Shown: positions 12,075 to 23,514, numbered from the stretch's first letter. The stretch is 64,000 nt of DNA from Melastoma dodecandrum (GCA_029817715.1 JARUPY010000190.1:2852001-2916000); one strand, 5' to 3'. The notes: a model not told the origin generated them from the letters alone. Numbers and translations: made by a program.

Positions 12075-15000
12075 ATGCCCGTTGCAGATTTCACGCGCGC
12101 AGGACAGGCAGCCATGGAAGCCGATTCTGTAAAGGAGTTGATACAGGAGCTCATGAGGAAATTTGATGGAATGGGAGCACAAATTGCAAGTCTATCAGAA
12201 CGGATGGATGAGATGGAACGGAGAAGTAGAGGGAAGCAAAGGGAAACTTCGGAAGAAGTAAACTCTGGGGGAGGACGTTTATATTATAGCCCAAGACCGG
12301 ACGATCGAGTTACGAGGCACGTGAAGATAGAGTTCCCCTCGTTTGATGGTAGTAATGTGCAGGAGTGGATTTTTAAGTGTGAAAGATATTTCGAGTTGGA
12401 TGAAACACCGGTGGACATGCGTGTGAGTGTGGCTTCGATTCATTTGAATGGACCCGCAATAGAGTGGCATTATGCTTTTATCAGAAACATGGAGCTTAAA
12501 GGACCAATCAGTTGGGCTGAATATTCTGGGGGTATGCTTATGAGATTTGGTTCGAATGAGCTTTCAAGACCCATTGTAATGCTCAAGGAGTTGAGGGAAG
12601 GGAAGAGTTATTCAGCATATGTAGACGAATTTGTCTCCTTGGTGACGAAGGTGGAACTTTCTCATGAGGATCAAGTGGCCATGTTCATTGGAGGCCTAAA
12701 AAAGGAAAATAGGAGGCCGATGACAGCGTTTAATCCCAGAATATTACAACATGCAATTGCGTTAGGAAAAACGTTATCAAATGAAGAGGAGGGAGGAAGT
12801 AGAGAAGGACTTTCTAGAGTGAACAGGGGTGAACAGTGGTCTGGATTGCCCAGAGGAGCACTTGTGTCACCCATTAATAGAATTAACCAACGTTGGGCGA
12901 CTGGAGGCAGACCGAATGAGAACGGAGCGAGAGCAGGGGGATTAAGTGGAGGCAGAGTGACAGCTTACCAACCACCACATAAGAGGTTAACCCCAGCAGA
13001 AATGGAAGATAGAAGGCTGAAAGGACTTTGTTTCTGGTGTGACGAGAAGTATACGTTCAACCATAAGTGTAATAGCAGAAGGATGTATGCGATCATGTTA
13101 AGGGATGAAGAGGAACCTAGGGAAGAAGAAGTATTGGGTTTCGAAGAGAATTTTGCAGTAGATGGCAGTAATGTAAAGTCAGGTGCAGATTTTATGGGAA
13201 CGAAAGAGGCAAGGAAACTGGAAACTAATGAGACAGAAGTGGAAGAAGGGTTACCGGTGATCTCTTTACATGCTTTACATGGGGTGGCATTATCACTTAA
13301 AAATAAAATAATGAAGGTGATCGGAAGATATAAGAGGAGAAGATTGACAATATTAATAGATTCTGGGAGTACCCATAACTTTCTAGACGCGGAAGTGGCT
13401 AAAAGAGTTGGGTGTAAGTTGGAAGCGATACCCAACAGGGGTGTTATGGTGGCGAATGGTGAAGAGGTGAGATGCATGTCCATGATAAGGACGTTTGCGT
13501 GGGAGATGCAAGGGACAGCATACCAAACCAGAGTACTTGTAATGCCTATTAAAGGGTGTGAAGTAATTTTGGGAATGGAATGGCTCAGCTCTCTGGGAAC
13601 TGTGGTGTGGGATTTTGCCAGCCTAACAATGAGCTATAAGTGGGATGGTAAGGAGGTGAAGTTAGCGGCGGGTGAAGGTGAATTTACAAGAGTGACTGAA
13701 GGGACCTTCTTAATCGATTCTAATGATATGGGCTTACTACTAGTTCCTAACCAGAATTCAGGTGAGACTTCGGATCAAAACCAGGGTGTTCTGACACCAA
13801 TTCAGGAAGTCTTGAGGAGGTTTGAAGCTGTATTCGAAGATCCTAGAGGGCTACCCCCGCAGAGAGGACATGACCATGGTATTCCGTTGGAGGAGGGTGT
13901 GCGAGGCTTAAGTTTAAGGCCTTATAGATATTTAAGTGCACAGAAGGACATAATAGAGAAGTTGGTGCACAAAATGTTTCAGTCGGGGATAATTCGGCAC
14001 AGTAGCAGTCCTTTTGCTTCCCCGATGGTCTTAGTCAATAAGGACAACAACTAGAGGCTTTGTGTTGATTACAGGGAATTGAACAAAAGGACAATCAAAG
14101 ACAAGTTTCCTATTCCAGTAATTGAAGAATTGCTAGACGAATTACAAAGCGCGAGGCTTTTTTCTAAGCTGGATCTACGCTCTGGTTACCACCAAATACG
14201 GGTATGTGACGCGGACATTCCTAAAACAACATTTAAGACTCACGAGGGGCATTATGAGTTCTTGGTCATGCCATTTGGCTTGACCAACGCTCCCTCGACA
14301 TTCCAAAGTTTGATGAATGAGGTATTCCGTCCTTACTTAAGGAAGTTCGTGTTGGTGTTTTTCGACGATATATTAGTGTACAGCTCTACCTTGGAAGCCC
14401 ATGTTGTTCATCTGTCAGTGGTGTTGGAGGTATTACAAAGGCATTGTCTCTTTGCGAAGTTGAGTAAATGTTCTTTTGCCAAACGGAAAGTAGAGTATTT
14501 GGGGCATTTCATTGAGGCTGGAGGAGTATCTACGGATTCTCGAAAGCTGGAAGCAATACAGCAATGGCCAATACCAAAAACGATTAAACAGTTGCGAGGG
14601 TTCTTAGGGCTCACAGGTTACTACAGGAGGTTTGTAAGGGGATATGGTGCACTCAGTAAGCCTTTGACTCAATTGCTTAAGAAGGATTCATTTAAGTGGT
14701 CAATAGAAGCGCAGGAGGCATTCGACAGGTTAAAGGAAGCCATGATAACTACACCTACCTTGGCACTACCTGATTTCAATCAAGAATTGGTGGTAGAGAC
14801 GGATGCAAGTCAGGCTGGAATTGGGGCAGTCTTAATGCAAAAAGGACGTCCAATTGCGTTTATCAGTAAGGCATTAGCACCCAGACACTTGAGTCTATCG
14901 GTATACGAGAAGGAGTTACTATCCATAGTCTATGCGGTGGACAAATGGAGACATTATTTAATTGGGAGGCATTTTATTATAAAGACAGATCATCAGAGCT

Positions 15001-16889
15001 TAAAATTCCTATTGGAGCAAAAATTGCAAAATGAGATTCAATTCAGGTGGTTGACTAAATTGTTGGGGTACGATTATGAGATTAGTTACAAGAAAGGGAA
15101 AGAAAATGTTGTAGCGGATGCTCTTTCAAGAATTCCTGGAGCGGAAGTAATGGCTGTGGTCTTAGATTTGCATCAAGGCACTTTGTTGGATGCTATTAAA
15201 ACAAGCTGGCGGCATGACTCAAATCTGAAGCAATTAGTTAGTAAGGTGCAGAAAGGAGAATCTAAGTCATTTGCCATTAAGCAGGGTTTGTTGTTAAGAA
15301 AAGGGAAATTGGTTGTGGGGGATAATAGAGAGTTGAAAGACCAGATAATAGCTATTTTTCATGCATCCTCAGCTGGTGGTCATTCTGGTGTTAATGGCAC
15401 AACTAAGAAGATTGCTGGTTTTTGCTATTGGAAGGGGTTGGAGAAGGATGTTAGAGATTACATTCGAGCTTGTGCTGTTTGCCAGAAGTGTAAGTACGAC
15501 TTAGCTGCTTCTCCAGGTCTACTACAGCCACTGCCGGTGCCGAAGGCAATTTGGACAGATATTAGCATGGATTTCATTGTTGGTTTGCCTAAGTCCATGG
15601 GAAAGGAGGTAATTATGGTGGTGGTGGATAGGCTGACTAAGTACGCTCATTTTGCAGCACTTCAACATCCTTATACAGCAAACAAGGTGGATGAGTTGTT
15701 TCTTAATACAGTGTTTAAGCTACATGGGATGCCCAACACAATCACCAGCGATCGGGATGCTATTTTTCTTAGTGAATTCTGGCAAGAGTTATTCAAACTA
15801 CAAGGGGTGGATTTGCGGTTGTCTACTGCGTATCATCCGCAAACGGATGGACAAACGGAGGTGGTCAATAGATGCCTTGAAACCTATTTGAGGTGTATGT
15901 GTTTGGATTGCCCTAATCAATGGTGTAAATGGTTACCGTTGGCGGAATGGTGGTATAATACCACTTTTCATTTGACCATTCGCATGTCTCCTTTCAAGGC
16001 TCTATATGGGTATGAACCTCCTCTACATCTTCCTTACATCAAGGGTACAACAACTCAAAGGGCAGTGGACTTAGAGCTCACAAGCAGAGAGCAAATGGTG
16101 CATTTACTACGGTTTCACATTCATAGAGCTCAGAATCGAATGCAACAGCTCGCAAACAGGAAGAGATCAGACAGAACATTCAAGGTGGGGGAGTGGGTGT
16201 ATGTCAAGTTACAGCCGTACAAGCAAAGTTCTGTAGAAGGGAGGCATTCAGGGAAATTAGTACCCCTATTTTTTGGTCCGTATCAAATTATAGATAAGGT
16301 AGGTCAAGTGGCTTACAAGCTAAATCTACCCGAGGCATCTCAGATCCATCACACATTTCATGTATCTCGGCTGAAACTAGCAGTTGGAGCTGATGTACCT
16401 ACCTCATCTCAGTTGCCGGGGGAAGATCGAGAGGACCCTGTTCCTGAATACATTATGCAACGAAGGTTAGTAAAAAGGAGAAACAAGGCTGCTGTGCATG
16501 TTTTGGTTAAATGGAAGAATCAACCAGAAATAGAGGCGACATGGGAATACCTAGATGAGCTGCAGCGAGATTATCCTCATATCACCCTTGAGGACAAGGG
16601 TGATTTTGAGGGGAGGGCAGTGTTACGAGGAGGAGGGAACAGAACAGGGGAGAAGGTGGTTGAGGAACAAACTGAGAATTTGGAGGGAGGAGCCCTAACG
16701 GCGGTGTCCGTTGTGGGGACCGTTAAACAGAAAGAGGGCGGGCCAATCATTGAGAGGCCGAAGGTCCAGATAAGGCCGAAGAAGGATGGGCTGGTAGCGA
16801 CAAACTCAAGCCTCGAAGCCTCGGTTAATAAGGAATGGGAAGAGGATGAAATTGGGAAGAATAAGCAGATTGGAGGATGTAAAAAATAG
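12075..16889 (+). pseudogene. Gypsy gag-pol polyprotein, one internal stop
   Basis: A single frame of about 1605 codons from the ATG at 12075, interrupted only by TAG at 14052-14054. The frame is open a little upstream of this ATG but without a better start. Order by approximate residue: gag capsid; a degenerate CCHC knuckle (CFWCDEKYTFNHKC, about 318-331); aspartic protease with LIDSGST (about 428); RT with FFDDILVYSS (about 762); RNase H with ETDASQAGIG (about 910); integrase zinc finger ending CAVCQKC (about 1138); integrase core with SMDF, SDRD and QTDGQTEVVNR; chromodomain (HVLVKWKNQPEIEATWEYL, near 1475). The stop replaces the Trp usually found just before R-x-C-V-D-Y-R, consistent with TGG to TAG. 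The last 90 or so codons run into the 3' LTR. Confidence 0.93.
16609..16620 (+). other. Polypurine tract of gypsy element
   Basis: GAGGGGAGGGCAG-type purine run directly before the 3' LTR, the expected plus-strand primer site. It lies inside the pol reading frame. Confidence 0.7.
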
Positions 16890-17228
16890 GAATGAGGTGG
16901 TTGCAACAGATGACTGCAACAAACGAAGGCACAACGGAATGCTGGGGGGCTGCGGGGAGAAGGAATAAGAGAACGGACAGAAGAAAGAGAAAAGTTAGTT
17001 TTTAGATTTTTATGGTGTCTGTAAGGATGAGGATAAAAAAATGTGTAGAGGAATGATTAGGAGGTGAGTCGTGTTCTGGGTTAAGGAGGGCCAGGTGTTG
17101 GTCTATGAGAAACAAGGAGAAGTGTTTACTAGTGTAGTGTGGACATCTGGGTGTTTGTGTGTTTTCTTCTCTGAGTTTTTAATGGAAATCCAGCTTCGTT
17201 TGTTTGTTGTTTGATTTTCCATGTATCA
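16621..17228 (+). repeat. 3' LTR of gypsy element
   Basis: Starts TGTTACGAGG, ends CCATGTATCA; about 98% identical by eye to the 5' LTR. Followed by the TTCCC target duplication. Confidence 0.95.
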
Positions 17229-18491
17229 TTCCCTTTGTTTCTTTGTTGTGGGGATCTCCTTTCGTGGGTTCCCCTTCAGATATGGTTTTTGGGTTTCCTC
17301 TTCCTCGTTTTTTTGTTGAAGGGAGGAGGGTATCCTCATATTTAGGTGCAGCTTTGGGTTTGCACTTCGTGCTTTCCGAAGCTCTTGGTCCAGATCTGAG
17401 AACAAGGTTTTTCCCGTTTCTGGAATGGTGGTCCTTCGGTGCTTCTCTCCGGCTGGTCGCCAAGGATCGAAGGTGCCGTGGTCAGCGCCGTTGTGCCTGC
17501 TGGAGGAGGGCTATGGCGGAATGGTTAACGCCTTGGGCTGACTGGCACGTTTCCAGTACTTGGTGGGTTGCCGCCGATGTCGCTGCGGAAGACCCACGTT
17601 TATGATCTGGTTTCGGCTTTGCGTCTCTGTCCGGCTTCGGATGGGGATGCGTGTGGCTCCTCGGCGGTCCTCATCTCGTGTGCTCTCCAGCGGCTTGTTG
17701 CGCGTCCTTTGGTTATGTGCAGCGACGGGTGGAAGCTTCCGATGGCGAGTCGCGAGGAGCAGCGGCTTGGTTTCCGTACTGTCTATATGGAAAACCTAGT
17801 TCCTGGCGCCATATTAGTTGCCATCTCCCTTGCCACGTGCTGCCACATCAGCGGAGTTGTCCTAGTCGGCACCGCCACGTCAACATGAGGGTGACATGGT
17901 GGAAGGGTTAGCGCCACCTGTCAGCGTCTGTTCCTCCACTCTACGGACGTCATCGACTGGGCTCCCTTAGTTGTCCTATTCCACCGAAAACCTCCCATCG
18001 TCCTTTCTCTTTGTCGAGGTATGAAAGGGCCCTTCATATCTTGGCTTTGTTGGAAGCGTGTACTGCGTGTGGTGTCACGGGGGGAGGGGGCCCATGGCAG
18101 GCTTCTAGGATGGCTGGGAGCATGCAGAATACATTTTGGAATGAAAGATGAGTGTTGGCTGGTTGGAATTTGGATATAGTGGGAGCTGGCGGGATGGACT
18201 TTGCTCCTGGCATAGCTGCTTCTAGTGCTGTTACTGTTGATTGGCTGCCAGGGTTGGCATCTGCTGGCTTCGGAGGTGGTTCGATGTGATGTTATGGAAC
18301 TGAGTCGCTAGTGGATTCAATAAGCCTGAGGGCAGGTTATATGATTGTGTTAGATGTTGTTCCATGGTACCCCTGTGTGAGTTTAGATCTGTACCCCTCC
18401 GTGGGTGTTGGGTGTTCTCTCTCTCGAGTGGGATTGGGTTGGGACCCGTTGTAACTCTTGCAATTATTAATTGACAATAAAAAAAAAAGAA
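17229..18491 (+). repeat. Right part of unidentified element ending in poly(A)
   Basis: Continues the interrupted sequence of 11100-11425. It ends near 18490 in GACAATA followed by an A run, which would suit the 3' end of a LINE-like or other poly(A) retroposon. No reverse transcriptase or other domain could be read, and I could not find flanking duplications, so class and ends are uncertain. Confidence 0.3.
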
Positions 18492-19259
18492 ATTCATTAT
18501 CTTAAGAAACTCTATCCGACAAAAAAAGTAGCTTATGTGGTTTCTAAATATTGAAACTTTTATAAGTCTAAAGCCACCTATCCCACGAAAAGAAAATGCT
18601 CCCAAACTAACATATAAGGCCAATGAGTGGACTCGTTGGACTTATATGCTGGATTTAGGAGTGGATTGGTTCGAGATTTTCTACAATAAGAGTCTAGAAT
18701 AATATGAGCATGGATTTGATGAGATGTATTTAAAGTTTTTATAAACCAAAAGCTCAAGACCCACGTTAGACCAAACTAGATATAAGGCCAATGGACCAAT
18801 ATTTCTATTGCCAATTGATTTTAGAGTGGACTAGGCTTATATATTAGGATTGACAGTGAGCAGACTCGAGATTTTTCACACTAAACATATTTAAATACAC
18901 ACTAAATGGTTTTGACATTCTAGTGAGCAAAATGGCAACTGAGTAATCACCAATTCCGATAGTAACAAAACTTTAGCGACTCATGATCTAGTTTTGTTAC
19001 CATTTTTCGTCCTTGGAACTTTATTATAATTAATTTATTATGTTCTACGCGATACAATATTGGGGTTTTATACGTTGATTGTGATATTTATAGTTAATTT
19101 TGTTTTTCGGACAGTAAGACAATCTTTCCCTCGTAGTCTAGACAGAAACAGAAAGGAAGGATCTGGGTCAATGATCATAAGGATGCGAAAGATCAACGTT
19201 TCTTTCTTTGACTGTTTTTTACGGTTGCAGTGCTTCTGGTTTCTTTGACTGTTTTTTAA
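18492..19259. other. AT-rich spacer, no gene seen
   Basis: No open frame or known motif. The last bases include the left target duplication of the adjacent foldback element. Confidence 0.5.
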
Positions 19260-19642
19260 GGCAAAATTTTAAGTTATGGCCTCAACTATTGACCAACTTC
19301 TTGTTTTGGCCTAAACTTTGTTTGTTATATGATTTTGACCCGAACTTCTATTTTAACCTATTTTATGGCCAGGCAACGACGACGTTACGGAGCTTCCTGA
19401 CGTAGACATAACGGCAGCTGACGTGGATCCGATGTGGCAATATTTTCACTCTCCACGTCACTCTCCACCTCGGATCCACCTCAGCTGCCGTTATGTCCAC
19501 GTTAGAAAGTTCCGTAACGTCGTTGATGTCTGGCCATAAAATAGGTTAAAATAGAAGTTCGAGTCAAAATCATATAACAAACAAAGTTTATGCCAAAGCA
19601 GAAAGTTGGTCAACAGTTGAGGCCATAATTTAATATTTTGCC
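19260..19642. mobile_element. Foldback MITE (MULE-like) with ~180-bp inverted arms
   Basis: Begins GGCAAAATTTTAAGTTATGGCC and ends with the inverse, GGCCATAATTTAATATTTTGCC. The two arms, roughly 19260-19445 and 19455-19642, are inverted copies through most of their length (GACGTGGATCCGA against TCGGATCCACCTC near the centre). T-rich TTTTTTAA lies on both sides and could be a target duplication of 8-10 bp, though it is low complexity. Non-coding. Confidence 0.8.
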
Positions 19643-19751
19643 TTTTTTTTAATGTTGTCACTCGAAAGATGCATCCGGTCGGAATTTGATTACTTGGCAG
19701 TCGACTCAATATCCCAATCCACTCCCGTTATTTCTTGTCCTCGAAATTGTG

Positions 19752-20315
19752 GACCTCTTCATTTTCTGGACATAATCGTCGTGGTTTCACAAGAATGTAT
19801 GTCCATCGCATATCTTGTTATACCCAGAGCGACCTCCGGATTTCGGTTGCCGAACTCGTTAAGACATCTGAGGAACGATCAAATGATGCAGACAGATGCT
19901 TTGGAGGGGATCCATTTGCCCCTGCAGCTGATGCCGGAAAACACAGGCGTCGCTGATTCTCTTCCTCGATTACTAAAGGAAAGAAAGAAAACAACAAAAC
20001 AGTCACACCCTTCCACAAGTCGGAGGGTTGATGACAGAACCACCACCGTCGAAGTGACCGGAATCTCCACTCTACGATTCTCTACCCCCTTCGCGCTATC
20101 CCTGCTCAGTCTTCCTCCTATCCCCTTCTTTCACAATTTTCCATACCCTTTCCCCATACCCGACACACCTCCTTATAATCCTCGAGTCCCCAAGAAGCCT
20201 GTGAGCCCGCGTGAAGCCCACCATCCGGCCCCCTGGGCTTGGTCTCCTTTCCATGCAACAGCAGCTCTTAACAACTCGGTATCTCGACATATATACTAAC
20301 ATGTTATGACGACTT
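19752..20315 (-). pseudogene. Decayed partial copy of the ginkbilobin-like gene
   Basis: 19752-19930 aligns along its length with the first part of the gene at 20874-21290 (signal peptide and N-terminal half): shared blocks include CATTTTCTG.ACAT, ATCTTGT.ATACCCA and AATGATGCAG. The 5' flank continues at about 20260-20315 (AACTCGGTAT..GACATATATA), separated from the coding part by about 330 bp of extra sequence. No usable frame remains. Homology was read by eye. Confidence 0.6.
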
Positions 20316-20569
20316 CGTATTGGCATTCTTCTTGTGTTTCGACCGACTGCGTTGGCCTCTTCGAAAGACGGCCGCCAGAGGAACTTGCTACCATTTGCCG
20401 TTCGCAAGCCGGCCTGCACATACCGTGGTTGTCGATGTAGTTTCTTGAAATTTTTATTGAGATTTGTTTTATGAAAATGACCGAACATTGTTTCTCATGC
20501 GACAGTGATTATGGTCTATGTAAATCAAATGATTGGCACGATCCAATACAGAAAAAAAATGAATCAAAT

Positions 20570-20705
20570 CCAAAAGAGTGTGTAGTGAATAGGACATCAT
20601 AGGACATTACAATGGGATAGTGGTAATAAAACAGGGTCCAGGTCGATGCCCGCCCGACTAGCATGGCGACTGTGGCTGGAGAAACGGCGGAGGACGACTT
20701 TGAAT
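20570..20705 (-). pseudogene. Fragment of LTPG gene 3' end
   Basis: Matches 23463-23600, the 3' UTR and last codons of the LTP gene: shared blocks GTGTAGTGA.TAGGACA, ATAAAACAGGGT and CTAGCATGGCGACTG. About 135 bp; nothing of the 8-Cys domain is present. Probably a local duplication remnant. Confidence 0.6.
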
Positions 20706-20873
20706 ACTCGATTCATTATGTGTTTCTGCTGTCGTAGTGTGAGTATTCGTACAGAAAAAATGAAGTTCTTATTTTCTTGTGTCCCGTGTTCTTGACCATC
20801 ATGGGTACAATATGCTGTTGTTGGACGAAGGGGTCATTTTGTTTAATGCTGCTTACTTGTTCAAAGGTCTGTT

Positions 20874-21290
20874 TCAATCTTCATTGAACTCGTATATCTC
20901 CCGGCGAACCCTGCAATCAATCAGCTGAAACTGGGCGCCGTAGTTTCGCTGGCACTGGTTGATGAGCAAGTCGTGAGCCCTGATGACACATGCGTAGCAG
21001 TCGATCCGAGTGAGCTTTCCGTTGCAGGCCGCATGTGCCCAGCATTGGAAATCCGTAGTTTCGTCAAGGATGCTGGCGTAGTAGTTGTAACCATTGTCAG
21101 CAACGTTTCTCACGGCCATATCAAGAACCTCATCCATTTTCTGAACATGATTGTCTTCATTCCAGTTGAAAGTTTCTCCGTTGCAAATCTTGTAATCCAA
21201 TGTCACGTTCGGAGTTGTGTTACCGGACTCGAAAAGGCAAGCGAATCCGAGGAACAAGCAAATGATGCAGTTCCTCCGGAAGGATTCCAT
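20874..21290 (-). CDS. Ginkbilobin-2-like secreted DUF26 protein
   Basis: Single-exon gene for a 138-residue secreted protein with one Gnk2-homologous (DUF26, stress-antifungal) domain, the fold of ginkbilobin-2, which binds mannose and inhibits fungi; the same domain occurs in cysteine-rich receptor-like kinases. The signature C-x8-C-x2-C is visible as ACNGKLTRIDCYAC at about residues 88-101. No kinase or second DUF26 domain follows. I chose the ATG at 21290 because it is followed at once by a signal peptide (NCIICLFLGFACLFESG); an upstream in-frame ATG would add 22 unrelated residues. A TATATA run lies about 35 bp upstream. Partial, broken copies of its 5' half lie on both sides. Mannose-binding residues were not checked. 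Confidence 0.8.
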   Translation of the reverse strand: MESFRRNCIICLFLGFACLFESGNTTPNVTLDYKICNGETFNWNEDNHVQKMDEVLDMAVRNVADNGYNYYASILDETTDFQCWAHAACNGKLTRIDCYACVIRAHDLLINQCQRNYGAQFQLIDCRVRREIYEFNED

Positions 21291-21824
21291 CTTCCCTGCA
21301 GCGCTCAAGACTCGGTATTGACATATATAATAATCTGTCATGACAACTTTCATCACTCTTTACAATGAAATGCTTGGTTCATTCGGTGAAAGCTATTTTT
21401 ATTCCAAATTTCAACCACAAGCGTTCTCCACGAGTCCCTCCCGGAGGGCTTGTACAGCTTCGATTAGGCAGTTATGCCGTCCTTTATACTATCAGGAGAT
21501 ATTTTACGCGAGGAAAGTACTCCGAACCACTGATTCGAGAATGCAAGGTTGCCCCTCTCATGAGATCGAAACGAAGATTTCGGACAAAAGAAAGCTCGAC
21601 TCCAAGGATAAACAGCTTGGCAATTCTTGTGATTGTTGTCGGCAAGGTCCTCGTACTAAGCTCGGGTAATTACCTTTCCAGAAAAACCACAGAGCGTCCC
21701 ATGTAGAAGTATCGAACAACAGAAGGTCCCGTGGCCTTGTTAACCGTTTTTGGTCCACAAAAATTTAATGGCATATAAAAATTTCTCTACGAGTCAAATA
21801 GAATGCCGTACTCGAAGACCACCT

Positions 21825-21935
21825 GCACGTACGGCAGTTGCCGTTGGAGCCGCCATGATTCTTTGGTCGGAATTCATTGTCTCTGCAGACCTCAACAACT
21901 CGGCATCAACATATATACTAATACGTTGTGCATGA
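21825..21935 (-). pseudogene. Second 5' fragment of the ginkbilobin-like gene
   Basis: CTCTGCAG-x-CTCAACAACTCGG.ATCAACATATATACTAAT matches the start-codon and upstream region of the gene at 20874-21290, and even better the flank of the copy at 19752. Only the region around the start and leader is present. Confidence 0.45.
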
Positions 21936-22650
21936 TAGCTTGTTAAGATATATGTCATCATCTCTTATCGAGCTTCTGTGAATTTTGGTACTTGCTGTTG
22001 ATTTGATTTTTGGACAAATTAACAGTAAATACTGGCACAACTAGCTTTCAAGAGATTTGAACGACGGATTTGGACAGAAGCTTGCTAAAGCTCTCCCCTC
22101 AGGACAAACGTTGGCGGTTTCAATGATCATCGATAACAAGGTGCTCGTGCTTATCAAGAAACGAAGGGAAGACGATGAAGGCAGTCCAAGATCCGTCCAA
22201 GGATCGAATGTTCGATGGCGCTGGCAGTAGTTCTTTAAAATTTACAGTAGTTCTTGTTATCAGTGTTTTGTTAGCAAGAATTTATTTAAAATAAGTTCTC
22301 TCGCCGAGGCAAAAAATGGGCAGTTCTCGAAGCCTGCCTGATGTATCGTAATTGTCGTCCGAGCTGCTAAGCAAGATGCTTGCCTTTGTAACAATATAAT
22401 GCGAGTTGGATCGAGCAAGGCCAAGTCGGGACCAACTCGAGAGGAGCACTCGAGACGCAAAGTACCTTCATGATGCTGAAGCAGTCGAGTTGATTCGTCA
22501 ACTCGAGAAGACAGGAGTCGTCTTGAGATAAGCTCTAACTCGAGACCCGGGAACTCGAGAGTGCGCAAGGCCAGGATTTGGTGACGGACGGCCCAACAAG
22601 ACTCAGTTTTCTTAGTTTTACTTTTTTGGAAATTAGCTTTTGGTTTTTAC
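21936..22650. other. No recognisable gene
   Basis: 22400-22570 is rich in AACTCGAGA-type words. This may already belong to the LTR of the remnant that follows, but I could not fix its left end. Confidence 0.35.
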
Positions 22651-22659
22651 TATTTTGGG

Positions 22660-23300
22660 CCTAATGGGGAGTTATGGTTATCCCATTTTTGGTCCTCTAT
22701 AAATAGGACTCTTGTGATTAGGTTAAGACAGAACCTTTTAAACTTTTTACCCAAATTTGGCAGCCGTCAAGTTCTTGCATGAACTTTGCGCAACTTCTCT
22801 TATTGTTTGGTGAATTCCAAGCGTGGCGAGATTTTATCCGAGCGTTCCCATAATCGATGGTGTTTCTGTATCCGGTTGTGTGATGTTCAACCCTCGTGGC
22901 AGTCCTGGTGATGCTTCGGCTGTATCCAGCGGCGGTCCGAGTCTTATCCCTCTCGTTTTTTCGGTTTGTTCGTTCGTGCGTTTGGTCGTCATTGTAGTAT
23001 TTTCTCGTTTTCGCGGCTGGTAGCACCGGTTGGTATCAGAGCGCACGGTTGTAGAGCGTTGGGTTATTGAGTGTGCCGATTGTTGAGCGCTGATTGTTGT
23101 AGGGCGCTGGGTTATTGAGAGTGCAAGATTGTTTTGTGCGCTGGGTTATTTGAGAGCGGTGGTTGTCGTAGAGCGCAAATCTGTTGTTGAACGTACGGTG
23201 AAAGTGATGGCGAACAGATTCTGATGTGGGATGACGTTTGGGGAGGCACGTTCGGCTCGTTTAGAGCAGGAAGTTGAAGAGTTGTGTCATCAGGTGTAGC
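22660..23300 (+). mobile_element. 5' remnant of an LTR retrotransposon
   Basis: TTGGTATCAGAGC at about 23030-23042 is a tRNA-Met primer site right after a sequence that looks like an LTR end; upstream is a TATA box (CTATAAATAGG, near 22698). Downstream, the broken frame around 23200-23320 reads like a gag start (a Met-Ala-Asn opening, then Glu/Leu/Arg-rich coiled coil) with stops. The rest of the element is missing, ending near the LTP gene. Confidence 0.55.
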
Positions 23301-23514
23301 AGCTACGAGCAGAAAGGAGGCAACCCAAACTACAGTCTCGTCGTCGAACGAGGGAAGCAGTACAGGGAAGCAATCCTCTTATCCAACAATCAAAATCAAA
23401 TATCACATAAATGAAATCATGGCAAGCCCCAAAAACAAAAGCGAAAAACACAAATGATGATCCTAAAGAATGTGTAGTGATAGGACAACATCGGATCTTC
23501 ACAATGAAATTAAT

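Larger units (their letters stand above)
11426..17228 (+). mobile_element. Ty3/gypsy chromovirus, near-intact LTR retrotransposon
   Basis: Complete structure: direct TG...CA LTRs of 607 and 608 bp, a primer binding site right after the 5' LTR, one long gag-pol frame, a purine-rich tract before the 3' LTR, and a 5-bp target duplication TTCCC on both sides (11421-11425 and 17229-17233). Domain order is gag, protease, RT, RNase H, integrase, chromodomain, which places it among plant chromoviruses. By eye the LTRs differ at roughly a dozen positions in 607 (about 2%), so the insertion is recent. A TAG at 14052 breaks the frame between protease and the RT core. Confidence 0.96.

Noticed and set aside
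17511..17545. ATGGCGGAATGGTTAACGCC resembles the start of a tRNA-Leu
   Set aside because: No matching acceptor stem, anticodon arm or T-loop could be found.
19652..20299. 216-codon open frame downstream of the foldback MITE
   Set aside because: Compositionally poor, no domain; it overlaps the ginkbilobin pseudogene on the other strand.
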